Source of the DNA: Acanthosoma haemorrhoidale
Lineage: Eukaryota; Arthropoda; Insecta; Hemiptera; Acanthosomatidae
Assembly: GCA_930367205.1 (NCBI GenBank)
Contig: OV884015.1
Coordinates: forward strand, 38,307,288-38,371,287
Reading direction: 5' to 3'
Length of the DNA stretch: 64,000 nucleotides
Made by a program: the position numbers and the translations under genes
Shown: piece after piece, positions 1 through 13,032 of the stretch
Layout: each line of letters opens with the position of its first letter
Position numbering within the stretch: position 1 is the stretch's first letter
Notes under the pieces: generated by a model
Databases searched by the model: none
What the model was told of the DNA's origin: nothing
Seen by the model: the letters and a program-made list of their open reading frames with translations, nothing else

Positions 1-809
1 AATTAATAATTGAATTGATGAAACCCTAATTAACTGAAGCAACTGCACCTTAGTATTATGGTATGATGATGCCATATGCCTAAACATGCCAGTTAATAAT
101 AATTTCCATAGATGCCGCTACTGAAGTATTATAGTTCCTAAGTATGCTAATTAATGTCAACTTGAAACCAGTTAACCATTAGTTCAAACAAATCACATAG
201 CATGGTTTATTCTAATAATATTCAATGAATAACCTATTTTTAAATTTTAACAAGAATTATAACTAATATAAGTGCAAGTAATTCATAAAAATAACCGATT
301 TGGTGGACTTTATAATTTAAGTTAATTATGAATACAACTATAGTTTCAAAAATGTTTGATTCAAGCCAAGCCTATTAAAAATTCCAGGGGTTTTACATTC
401 TTGTGTAATCTTCAGTTAGGGTGTGAGTTAATTTTTATAAGATTTGATACCCAAGAATTTTTTTATGTGAATTATTTACCTAGAAGGATGTTAAGATATT
501 ACTTGATAATTATGTAAATTAGCTAAATGAACATAACATTCATACAATATAGTAGTACCAAACACATATGAATGAATACTTGCTATGAGAATCTCCGTTT
601 CTCTTAAACATCCGGTTAAGGATTAGGATTAGTTGCTAGTTAGGACTATCTTAATATATCTTAAAATTTCGATGTCTTGAGTCTAACTGAAGACATACAG
701 AGGAGTATTTACAATAAAATTGAATTGTGGCGCTGTCTGTTGGTTCAAAGGTGTAACATTAAAACAGGAAAACAGCATTTTTAAGCATTGCAGCACAGAC
801 TGTTAAGTG
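1..809. other. AT-rich non-coding stretch
   Basis: No open frame with recognisable protein similarity and no RNA gene seen. The last eight bases (802-809, GTTAAGTG) are the left target-site duplication of the hAT element that follows. Confidence 0.5.
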
Positions 810-2388
810 CAGGGATGGCCAACCCAAATGATCTTGCGTGCCACTTTGGAAATGCATCATAACTCCGCGGGCCACATATAAAATTATATATCCCCGTATT
901 AGATTTAGAGTCTTCAGACCAGCTCTGCTTTACGGTGCCCTGCTATTTACCCACTTTACTGACAATACAGCTGAATTTCTCCAACATTTCCAAAATGGGA
1001 TTATGCGAAAAGTGGTCCGACATACCTCTCTCGAGAGGTTAAAGAAAGCTGACCTGCACCCGTTGCTTAATGTGCCGTCGGTGGGTGAGTTCATCCGCCG
1101 GAGACACGTTTAAGTTTTTTGACTCGTTGCAGCACCTAAACAGCCCTGTGTTCAACACTATGGCCCCACCACCCCTCCCGCATCGATGGCAACAGACTGT
1201 CGGGGAAAAATTAGGTTAAGAATTAGTTTGTAAGTTAGTTTTAAGTTTAATCAAAAAGGCGAGCCCCATCACTTTTATTAGTCAGTTTAGTCCAGTCATG
1301 CATAATGTATATCATAATACTTGTTTATTCATCGTATAATTTTTATAAAATAACAAAACCTGTACATAATGTTGCATAATAATAATTACATAATGATGCT
1401 ACAGGAAATACAAAAATAATTTGTAAATAGATTCGCCTGAGGATCTATAATTGTATATAATTATCTGTAAATTTAAAGGGGCATTGACAGAAAAAAAAAG
1501 ATTTAGACCCACTAGACAAATGTAGGACAAAAATGTAGACATTTTTTTGGAGTGAAAAATTTAAACATAATGAGTTATTATAATTGTGTTTACTATTATA
1601 ATAAATTAATAGAACATGCAATATCTGTCATATATTCGCAAGAATGTTATTTTTAAATCAAAGTTAATTTTTTCTCATAATTTTGACAGTTAATTTTTGA
1701 ATATTATAGGGTGTAAAAATAATGTATTTTTTTAATACATTGGTTTTCACTACTTTGGCCATTATAAAATAAATATTATTCTAATATTTTCTTATTACTC
1801 TTATTAATAATCATCATTTTAATTATTTATAAAAAACTTTATATTCAAACTTTTATAACTTTTACTTTATCTCAGGGTTCTGTTAATTATTTTAGGAAAC
1901 TTTTGGCAAAAGGAACATTGATTTTATTATTACAAACATTTACAGCTAAAAATTGACATACAAACATAATCACGTACTTATAATTTCGTATTATGCTGGC
2001 CAGCGCTTCTTCGCGTTGGTATCCTCGTTGTTCATATCACTCTTTGCTCGATCTGACTTGTCTTCATGCTGATTGATATTAAAGTTGTCCTGTTGTCGCA
2101 TCTGGCGAAAAATGAAAAAGGACCATCAGGTGCCAGCTTGGGTACGCCACCTTGTCTCACTGTGTCTGCTCAATGACTCCCCACGAACGACCACTCAGGA
2201 GGTTCACCCCTCCCGCTCCTGTCCGATGCCTTCTTGACCTTCAATCTCAATTTTTTCCGAGATTTTTTATATAAGCACCATTTAAAATCACCATTTTAAA
2301 ATATCATAACAATATATTTTGTAAAAGTGTGATGAATCTAGTGGGCCAGATAAATGTTCAAGGCGGGGCCGGAGTTTGGCCACCCCTG
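810..2388. mobile_element. Non-autonomous hAT-type DNA transposon with perfect 8-bp TSD
   Basis: The left end begins CAGGGATGGCCAACCC and the right end, read on the opposite strand, begins CAGGGGTGGCCAAACTCC, so the terminal inverted repeats match in about the first 13-16 bases. The element is flanked on both sides by GTTAAGTG (802-809 and 2389-2396), an 8-bp duplication diagnostic of hAT insertion. No transposase is visible inside. A fragment of a Jockey-like retrotransposon is nested near the left end. A GC-richer stretch (about 1990-2250) near the right end has no recognisable coding content. The element lies upstream of the thymidine phosphorylase gene. Confidence 0.85.
900..1290 (+). mobile_element. 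Jockey-like non-LTR retrotransposon, C-terminal fragment
   Basis: The + frame reads RPALLYGALLF...[23 protein letters not shown]...PSVGEFIRRRH. This is the region after the reverse transcriptase domain in the same family as the copies at 5.4-6.6, 14.4-16.5 and 48.1-51.5 kb. After the stop the frame resumes out of phase (KFFDSLQHL...), showing a frameshift. The 3' UTR motif GCGAGCCCCATCAC (about 1260) also matches the family. It is truncated at its 5' end and nested in the hAT element at 810-2388. Confidence 0.7.
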
Positions 2389-2396
2389 GTTAAGTG

Positions 2397-3289
2397 GTTA
2401 GTGAGCTAAATATTATGAGGATCTGGCAGTCAGTGAATTTTGACTTAGTACCAGGCATTATCAGCAGGACCTCACTGCTCCTGGCACCCCATACATTGTC
2501 TAGTTAGTCTGCTTATCGTCGAACAAAACGTACTGCACTGCACAAAAAGTGCAGTTTTCCCGGTTTAGTCCTATTGTTTGACCAAAAGATAGCCCTGCAT
2601 GCAAAGTTTTAACGAAAATGCTCTTTGCTCTCCAATTTTATCTCTGCCATTCTTCTTTTAGACTCGAGACCACAACATTTAATACATGGAGAATAAAATC
2701 TCTCAATTACCAAATTAACTCGTCATGATTATTGATAAATTAACTAGTTCACTTTACTTTTTTGCTATGTGAGTTTAATAAAACAGTTTTTTTTTTTTTA
2801 TGTTTATGAAGGATTTTGAATTTAAATAAGTGAACTTATTTATAATTTACACTCAAAGATGAGCCCCTCTTATTATTACACTCATATTGGGAAGCTCGTA
2901 GTCACTCAATATATTTATTTGAGTAAAAAAACCTGTTACTTATTCGTGTACGCTCAAATTCTGGGGGGGGGATCTGTTGAACTTTCAATATTTTGATGAT
3001 GTAAGTAAAAACCTTTAGTAAAATTCCATTCTACTCAACTAGGGAGAACAGTATCCATAAATAAATAAAAAAACAATATTCCTTAAGTTGAAAAATTTAT
3101 CATTCAACCGGGATTGAGATAAAGACTGGTAGTCAAAAAGGATTTAATTTGTAACGTTTAAATTTATTATAATTATTAAAAATTGGCAGCAAGAGAACAA
3201 AATTACAAACAATGTCGTAGACCTATATACAGCATAAATTAAATCACTCGTTTAGGATTATTGTTTTCCCCATAGATGCCACTCTGCTT
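2397..3289. other. AT-rich upstream region of thymidine phosphorylase
   Basis: No coding frame or repeat recognised. Contains short T and A runs and a G8 run near 2964. Confidence 0.4.
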
Positions 3290-3473
3290 ATTCTTCTTGC
3301 GGCCGATAGATGCCGTTCTGGCGACGTTACTATCCAGATGACGTCACTGGTGCCATTCGGAACTGCTTATTATATTTTCGTTCCTTTCCGCTTCGTCCCG
3401 AGCCTCGAACGTAGCAGGCCCAGTACCAGCCTTACTTTGTTGCTGTCGAGTGTTGCGTCTTCATTGCATTACC
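3290..3473 (+). promoter_or_regulatory. Probable promoter/5' UTR of thymidine phosphorylase
   Basis: A locally GC-richer stretch just upstream of the first coding exon. It contains a perfect CRE palindrome TGACGTCA at 3339-3346 and the repeated octamer TAGATGCC. No TATA box was recognised. The start site is not determined; the assignment rests on position, composition and the CRE-like site. Confidence 0.45.
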
Positions 3474-3591
3474 ATGTTGCTGCAGCGGCTGCTTGCCAAG
3501 AAAAAGCTCGGACAGGAGTTGACGGAAGAGGAGATCAACACTTTCATTGAGGCAGTAGTCACAGAGGATCCTGCCTACGAAGCCCAGATAG
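3474..3591 (+). CDS. TYMP: Thymidine phosphorylase exon 1
   Basis: Starts at ATG in the context TTACCATGT and encodes [13 protein letters not shown]...[11 protein letters not shown], the start of the alpha-helical domain. The donor is ATAG|GTCGGT. It ends in phase 1 and joins exon 2 to make ...QIGALLMAI. An in-frame GTG at 3450 would add eight residues but shift the active-site numbering and is not preferred. Confidence 0.88.
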
Positions 3592-6500
3592 GTCGGTATC
3601 CGTTTGTTTTTGTATTATTTATTATCAAATAAATTGTGTTTGATGGCATTCATACAGAGATATAATACAATCCTGATAGTTCGTGATGCCAAGGGACCGA
3701 GGGTTTATCACGAATTGTAGAGATTTTCGAAATAGCGGGATTACGAATTATTGAGGGTTAAAAGGGGGGGGGTGTTAATCAGTTTTGATTAAATTTTCAA
3801 ATAAATACAATACAAAATAACAAAAAACAAACTAAATTATGTATGTACTTAGTATCCTCGATAAACAAAATTCCTCAAGTGGAATCGGATATTTTTTTCC
3901 TGATGGAGGGATTGTTGGGCATGCTTGCCATCAGCAATGGTTTTTATAATTTCCTTTTTTTCAAAAATGGACAGGCAATAATGGGCACCCTTTGCACTTA
4001 TGGTGAAACCACACTGAACTGAAATAAAAATAAACGATATCGAATACAATTAAACAGAAAAAAAAAAGTATACAAACGTGATTAAGAAAAGAGTGGGATG
4101 GAGGTTTTTTTTCGAATAAACGAGATTGTCAAGAGAGACTTACGAATTATAAGAAGTTTAAGTTGTCTTGGGTATGAAAATCATTACGAACTACCGAGGG
4201 GACCGAAAGTTTTTTTTATTTTTTATGAATAACCACGATTTGACCAAGGGACTAGCAGTTTATTTCGAATGAGCGGGATTTACAAATTACCGAGATTGTA
4301 TAAGCGAAAAAGTCACTATTTCACCATGTGCACTATACTGTTTTTGTTTTTTTAATGTATGTAACTTTAATTTAAAATTGCCGTAATTTCAAATTTTTAT
4401 TACGTTTTAAAATTATAAGCTGTCCTCAAAGTGAAAGTTAATAAGTTTATTTATTACACTTTATTGCATTAAACCATGCTTATTTTAAATCTTTTTACAT
4501 GTGGGTTTAGTGTTATTCATTTCAGAATTTACTCAACTTTAATTTAATACTGTAGGAAATATATCTAACACCGAAGTGTAGTTATTAATTTGATACATTT
4601 ATCTTCATCAACACAACTGTGTTTTCCACAGTATGAAATATATATAAACGTCATAAAGAACGCAGGTATTGAACAAACAATGTCGAGAGATATTTATTGT
4701 TTAGAACGCCATAAGTGTTTCTTAATTCCCTATTAATTGATAATGAAGAAATAAATCCCCTCTTCTGCTTGACTAAAAATACAACTTAACTGTTAGTCGG
4801 GAAATGTCCCCGATGGGGGAAGGACGCCCACCATAGGCTAGGGTCACTACAACCCGGCCGCTGTCCGGTGAGCGTCAAGAAAGAGATAAAATGGGCGAAC
4901 CTGTGGTCTTTGACCTTTGCTGGCGGCCTAGTCGGACGGCAGCTTTAATCGTATTGATCTGACTCCATAAGATCTTAGAAGGTGTGCCCTGACAAAGCAC
5001 TATGTTCAGGAGAAGAGGAACAGGGAAGGTATTATAGGTAGTTTATGCGGTCATGGAATGACTCATGGACTCAGGGTGTTTAATGGGTCATGGTATTTAA
5101 GGGTAGGCGAAAACCGGCAAGATCCCAAAGGCGATTGTGAACCGGAGAGGCGTAGACTGGATCGGGGGAGACGCTACTAGGTAAAGTTTGTAGGGCCCCG
5201 GCAACCGTCGTCCGGAAGAAGAGGTCTCTTCCAAGGAGGTGCTAATTTTAGTGAGACAAAGGCAGAGAATCCCACTAGGAAGGTGTGGGGTCTGACAACG
5301 CTGGACTAAAACATAGCGAGGTTAGGTAAGAGAGATGCAGAGATAGTTGAATAAGAAAGCCATGGTTCGAGTAGAGCAGTAAGCGCCAGTGCAGAGAGAG
5401 AGCAGTGTTCTTCAGGTGCCGGGTTCCAAAAGTCTTGGAAATGCTTTTTTTTCAAAAACCCCTTTTATTCAAAACATTTTTACAATATTTGATAAAAAAT
5501 ACAATGAACAAGATTAACAATATAATACTCCTCGTGCTGCATACGCAGGTGCATTTGAAGGAGGGTAAAATTACAATAACAACATTTCTTTTTGAAGTTA
5601 AAAGATCAATGTACAAATATACAGGACTAGGTGATGGGGCTCACCCCTTCGGATTACAAAGAGGGAAACTTACTATCTAAAACTTAAAACTAGAACCTAA
5701 GACTAAAGCGTTCCTGCCTCGACTGCGTCTTGCCATCGATAGGGGAACGGAGTGGGGGTCATCGTGTTAAACACCGGGCCTGTCAAGTACTATAGCGAGT
5801 CGAAAAATTTGATATGTCTACGTTGGATGAATTCATCAACCGTAGGCAGATCAAAGACCTCCTGAAGCTCACCGTTGCTGCGTTGCTCGAATGAAGTATG
5901 TCTGACCACTTTCATCAGTATACCGTTTTGGAATGTTGGAGTCGCCGAGCTGTCGTATATATCAGATGACGAAAAAGCGGTACACCATACAGCAGAGCAG
6001 GTCTGAGTACACTCTTATATATCATGAGCTTTAGGCGTAGTGATAGATTGGGGAAAGTCGATAAACGCGTAAGCCGGTAAGACTTCGTGCGAGTTTGCTT
6101 CAACTTCCTCGCAAAATGGTTACTAAAACGGAGGTGTCTGTCCATTTTAATTCCCAGATATACTAGGTTGTTGGCTGGTGAGTTTTGCTGCGTTCCTACT
6201 GTGTAAGTAGTAGGCAGCGGACTTTTTCCCTTTTGGAAAGAGAAAATTACGTAGTCAGTCTTTTACCCGCGTTTACAGAGATATTGAGTCTCTCCAATCT
6301 CTCACTGATCTGGTTACAGGCTACTTCAGCCTGTATAAGAGCTACCTTGGCGCTCATACTGCTACTGTACACCGCTATGTCATAGGCGAAAGCAGTAACT
6401 GTTGTGTTTTTATATCGGGCTCCTACAATTTCAGACGTGTACACGTTGAATAGTACAGGGGATAAAACGGGTCCTTGGGGTACTCCACAGGTCAGTGGCA

Positions 6501-9500
6501 CAGTTGGCACAATTTCGATATCAATCGGACAATTTTCAAACGATTTTCGTCCACCTAGATTTCCGTCCACAGTTAATTGGAACAAAATAATATGCACATA
6601 AAAAAAACCATCGCTTAACAGTTTTAAAAACTGTCTGTATTTAAATAAAAAGAAAAAAAATGTAAATTGCTTGTTGTTAATAAAAACGACGTGGTATTTA
6701 ATATGGTGCCCTGTTAAAAATTACTGGAAAATACTGATTTTTTAATAACAAGTAATTAATTAATGGCACTTGAGTATGTTACATGGATATACATATAATT
6801 TTAATGTCTTCCTACTATCTCAATGTGAAACTTCACCTATCTATCCAACTTGAACAGGGTACTTACTAAGACCAGAATATACATATGTACACACCTATGA
6901 AAACATAATGGTTTCTGATTTTTAACAATAATTATTATTAGCCAAAGACAAAAAATGTACTGGCAGGATGAGAATCACACCAGGGATATCCTCAATACCC
7001 GGTTGGGTGCTTTCTGGTTCTGAAAAAAAAACAAAAATGAAAAACACATGAAAGTTACACCGATCATACACCCGAAGCTTAAATAAGTAAATGCTACCTG
7101 AATTATGCAATAAATACTAGCGAAGTTCATATGCAAAGCAAATTTATCCGTGCTTAATAAATACCCTAAAATAGTTATAAACAAATTAAAAATAAAACTG
7201 TTCCCTACAATACGGAATCAACGCAATAAAAAAAAAGTTGGGTCTATAATTAGTGCTTTGAATCATTTGTAGCACACGTGTGGCCCACACTTGAGAAAAT
7301 GCTTGACTAGATATACTTATCTATCCAAGTGCGACGAGTTGTCCATTATTCACGTGGAAAATGACAGATTTTTGTTTAAAATAAGAACGTTCCTCCTCAC
7401 ATAGCCAAACAAAATTAAGTTAGTATTAATTTCCGGGAAAAAATGTTTCCATAGCAGTATACAATTCCAATAAATTTTTTTTATTCTTTCGAGTGCTATC
7501 TAATTCTCACATGAAGGGTATCATTAGAATAACTGATTATAAAAAAAAAAATTTTAGCATCTTTATTATGATAAAATTACAATCTGCCTCATTGGGCAAT
7601 AAGTAAGTGTGAGAAATGTTCTCATTCATACCGTATTTACAATTTTCATTCACTCGCTCAATCATACAGTATTTACTAACAGCCCAGAGACCTCCCAAAT
7701 CCACATGGTTATCATCTCCCTCGCATGCGAAAGAGGAAGCGGAGTCTTGGAAAGTCCCCCCACGCTCCTCCGTCAGCCGCGTCACTGTATACGAGCCAGC
7801 GGAGGTTGACCAAGACTTACGCTCAGGACATGATTGGAGAAACTGGCCATTACCAGCGCTCCCACTGTTATAAATCTATAGGAGGTCACGATGCCACTGC
7901 CGTTTTAGTCACCGAGGAGGATTATAGGGATGAGTGGAGCAGTGCTATGACTGTGCTAGGGGATTAGGGTGGTTGGATAGGTTACGATGGACTTTCATGA
8001 ACTTGGAAGGGATGAGTTTAAGAATGTAAGGTATATTAAGATCGTTCTGAGGGGTTTTGTTGCTGACGTAATAAGGGGCATTTGCTATTTTTCCCAGGAA
8101 TTTTGATTGAAAGGATTGGATACGCTTGATATTCCACTTTTTTGCTGTCCCCATAGCGATTATAAAAATTAAGGGATTTAATATTTTTCCATGTGATACC
8201 TGCTAATTGGACGAATTTCAATGAAATAAACTTTTTCAAGATTTAAACAATACCCATCTTATCAGTGTAAAATTAGGAATTAGCTTCAGTTCAGTTCGTT
8301 TACAAAAAATGTTCACTACACTTCACACTTTTTTTTCGTAAATAAATTTTAAAAGTCCGTGTAGCGAACGCTAACTACATAAGATAAATCACCCTATACT
8401 CTATTGCATATATATTGTAACCAAAAGTAAAATAACATGAACTAAATGTATTATAAACAAATATAAATCATTGTGAATGTGTTAAGCAATAAAAGGCGGA
8501 AGCCAACTAAGTCACACGAGAAAGGGTCACCAGCTGGCAGTCATAAACTTAACAATCTTTTTGGGGGCCTCTCTACCTCCAGGGCTTGTCCCCGGGTCGG
8601 GTAAGCAGGCGGCGGTCACGTGCCTCATCACCGGTCACGTTCCTCGCCACAGGTGTGCGTGTGAACCGCCGCTGGATTAGACCATTGCAGCCTCCCAGCA
8701 GGAAGTAGAGAGGGTAATTAAGGCAGGGCTCCTGGCCCTGTTAGTTAGTCTCGTGACGCTTGCTTGGTTTCCGCTCGAACTCTGAACACTTGACTAATTC
8801 TTTATGAAACCTCTATACCTCTTCTCTTGAACATAGTGCATTGTCGGGGCACATACCTATCATAAATGGAGTCAGATAGTAACGCCGTCATGGGACGATT
8901 GTCCAGGTTATAAACTCGAACAATCCGCACTTGTCACCAGGGCTAGGGTGATCAGGCACCCCCCTAGTGACGACCCGACAGTCCGTTTGGGATATTAAAG
9001 AATGCCTACATGACGTCTTACATGTGCAGAGCTTGCAACCGCTGTTATTTATTTGGGAGGAGGTGGCAGCCAGACTACGAACGATGCTAAGTCACGCTTG
9101 GAGAAGTTGCCACGGTAGAGGTCGAATACACTAATAGTACAGGACAAGTCCAATATTTAACTGCCGGGCTCACATGAATACCTTCAATACTTATCTGCTC
9201 CTGATGTGCAAATCAGCCGTCTCACTGAGAACAAGGCAGATAGACCGAGAATCACACCAGCGAAGGCCTCAGCGTTTTCTAGAGTTCACCTCACAGCACA
9301 AAGTTCCAAGACTTCAATTCGCTCTGATACCATCAATAGAGTAAGGAGTAGTCGAGTGTTTGCGGCATGTAAAAATAAGTATGGCTATTATCACAGAAAA
9401 ATGAAACCAAAACTAGAAATGAACAGTAGAGAAGAAGTCTCGCGAAGACATATAGCTCCCTCGGCTCCCCAATAACAACAGGAAGACCGTTATCCCGCCT

Positions 9501-12500
9501 CCAAGTGACTCTTCCGTCAGCGAACCAGACTTCACCTTCCCACTTCTCACTTCTCTACCAGTCTCATCTTCCTTACCTACAAGTAGAGGTGCTGGTTGTC
9601 CGAAGACGACTCCTTGCCGATGTAGATCCGTGTGTCACGGTGAGAGCCACAGACGCTCAGGACATGATTAGAGAAACTGGCCATTCCAGGACTCCCACTG
9701 TCACTTATTTATAGCAGGTCACGAGGCCACTGCCGTTTTAGTCTCCGAGGAGAATTATAGGGATGAGTGGTGCAGTGCAATGACTACGCTAGGGAATTAG
9801 GGTGGTTGGATAGATTACTATGGAATTTTATGAACTTGGAAGGGATGAGCTCAAGAATGTAGGGTATATTCAGATCATTATGAAGGGTTTTGTTGCTGAC
9901 GTAATAAGGAGCATTTAATATTGTTCTCAGGACTTTTGATTGAAAGGATTGGATGCGCTTGATGTTTGACTTGTTTGCTGTCCCCCACTGGCTCTTATCC
10001 AGTGACGCGGCTGACGTAGGAGCGTAGGGGACTTCCCAAGACTCGGCTTCCTCCTTCTGCGAGGGAGGTGACAACCATGTAGACTTGGGGGCCTCTGGGC
10101 TGTTTGTATATATAGTATGAATGAGCTAGTGAATGAAAATTGTAAATTGGTATGAACGAGATCATATAGCACAATTACTTACAGCCCAATCAGGCAGATT
10201 GTAAAAAAAACGAAGATGCCAGGTGGAGAAGTCCCTCTTCGTCCGACGAACCCCCGGATCATCTGACTGGCGCACTTATCTGGATATGATCGCCAGTGGA
10301 CGCAGGTCGTCCCTCCGCAGTCTCCTCCTCTTGAACAGGCCCAGATCGTCAGTGGCGAGTTTCACACGAGACCGTCCCCAGTTAAATAATTGATAACCAA
10401 AGGGGCCTTTTTAAAAAGTGGTTTATTAACTAGACAAACAATACAACTTATATGATAATAGTGACAGAGTAATACGTCAGGGGTACAGTGACGAGATGAA
10501 TGAGAGCTGGTGAGAGGAAAAGGAGAATTATATAAGGACAGATTAGATTAAGGAGTGCTGATATTTATGCTGACTTAGGCGATGTGCAGGTGTCAGCTGT
10601 GTGTTGACAGTCGGTGTGCATGTGTCAGCTGTGTGTTGACAGTCGGTGTGCATGTGTCAGCTGCTTCCATAACTCCCGATACTGGTCACAACCTCCGCAG
10701 GAGACTCCCCAGGCTTCACCGGAACCCTCCCTGGATTTGCCAATTCAAATCAGTTTATTTACTTAATGAAAATAACCTTATGTCAATACCTAATGCTATG
10801 CATCTAGCCTAAAAACAAAAGACTAAGCTCATCGCTCTTGATTATGATTCAAGTCTTCATTGAGGTACATATACATTTTAATTTAGCCAAAAACACAGCA
10901 GTAGTTTTAATTACATAAAGGGATGGTATTTTGAATGGAAGTTTTAGTCGATAGAAAGAAGCTAAAAATAACAAAGTGTCGATAATCAATCAATTACTAT
11001 TTAATGAAAAAATAGACGTTTTCATATTATATTTAGTAGTATGTGATGGGCTGTTAAACTAAAGATTTTAAAGCCCTGACTTAATTACAATAAGTCGAAT
11101 TTTCATTTAAGCTTGTTCAAATATAAACATGAATTTAAGGAGTCAATGTAAACAAATAATAAATAAATTGAATTACTTTTGTGTTTTTATAATATATACA
11201 ACATTTAAAAAATGATTAGATTAATATATAATACGCAGTTACTCATGTATTTGTTTCATTTATTTATAACTGTTTTTACTCTTTGAGATAATTTTAACAA
11301 TTTTTTTTTATTAATAAATGAACTTGTTTGATATTAATTAATTTGGCTAAAGACTCTCTATAATACTTATTCCTGATCTACTTTTTTCGTCAAGATTTAT
11401 GGCAACGTAATGACGAGCTGTCAGGATAAATGGGACATGTTAGCGCTCGTTGCTTTGTGACTCCGGAATTAAACTGGGTTAAAATGTCGTTGCAATATTT
11501 CTTTAATATATAACAATCGTGTTTAAAAAATGACTGCACGAAGTCACTTTAAGACGGAGCACACAGACAAAGTGAACTGTTCAATGGCTATATCCAGTAT
11601 TTTATGTATTCTATTTCTGTCTTTATATTGTACAGGTACAGGAATACAACCGTCATTATTTTTCCTGGGTGAGGTTGATTTTAAATAAATTTGTTCTTCA
11701 GCTATTAAAAGCAGATCCTCACGATTTACATTTAAATTATTAGTCCTTTCAATTTTATTTGATTGAACTTGTTTTGAATGATATCATTGGTCATTTGCTT
11801 TTCATCATGATATTTTTGAGCGTACTGTTCAGTGATGTACTCATGTGTAGTTTGTTCTGGTATAATACCAAAAGTGATCTCATTTGGTGTTAGTTTTAGA
11901 TTACTTCAAAGTATCATTATAAGTCAGTATAGGGAGTCTTAGTTTATAATAAAATTTTTCTTTGCTAGCAGCATGTTGTATTCTCTTCAAGATTTTAATT
12001 GCACCGCGCTGTCAGTTAAGAAGTCCTAGAGAATTCGCAATTTCGAATTCCAGTCGAAGCATGCCATACCTCTATATTATTTGTTTCTAGGAAATGGTTC
12101 ATTAATGCAATGTTCATTTCTTTTCTACTGTCAATATAAATAGTTTTTGGTTATGGATAGTGTTCAAAATATTCTTTAAACATTATACATGCTAATATCA
12201 TTTCTTTATGGTAAAATCCTTGCAAATAGACGTTTTGAGAATGTATCAATTGCAGTAAAAATTATTTTTTGTTCATAATGAAGGGTGTTATCTCTTTAGA
12301 TGGTTTTTTAGGCGTCGGTGTTGCTGAAATTTCACCTTTATTGGTATCCTGTCATATTTAACCTTTTTAAAAATTTGACAATTGTTGATAAATTCTGAAA
12401 TGTAATCTTTCGTATTTGGAAAGTAATATTACCTTTTTAGTTTTTCGTAAGTTTCAATAATTCCACGACGTTGGGAATTTACAATGTGATAATTTGATAT

Positions 12501-12995
12501 AAGGTCCGTTTGTTGATCCTTTTTTAATATATCCTCAGTTGTTTTTTTTTGTAATGATTAATTCGTACTGATGTATACCAGGTTTGTATAACTTTTGAAA
12601 TTTTCGTAAAAGATTCCTCAAAGTGTGGTTCAATCAGTGCTTTATTAATGGCTATTGCAAAAAAAAGTACGGTGCCAAGCAGTGGCGTAACTACAGGGTG
12701 GCAGGGCTGGCAAAATGCCACGGGCCCCCGACCCAAGAGGGCCCCGGCCCAAGTGGCCGCGAGCTCAGAAATATTGTTTTAATATTGTACCTATTTATAA
12801 AAATATTAAAATATATATACCATATATTCAATATATTCAATTGAAAATTGTTATTGGTTGTGAGTAACTAAACTACTCGTAAGTATAATAAAGCTTAATG
12901 ATAGGGCCCCCATTAAAGGAATTTGCCACGGGCCCCAGATGATATAGTTACGCCACTGGTGCCAAGAGAAACGATGTGGGCAACTTAAGAGGGGG

Positions 12996-13032
<37 letters not shown>

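Noticed and set aside
3338..3550. 70-codon + frame beginning with ATG upstream of thymidine phosphorylase exon 1
   Set aside because: It overlaps exon 1 in another frame and has no domain; exon 1 is supported by splicing phase and family similarity.
10590..10663. Short repeats considered as a CRISPR array
   Set aside because: Units are directly tandem without spacers, and the genome is eukaryotic.
12999..13029. Serine/leucine repeat protein on the - strand (12851-13054)
   Set aside because: The repeat residues come only from the GA microsatellite.
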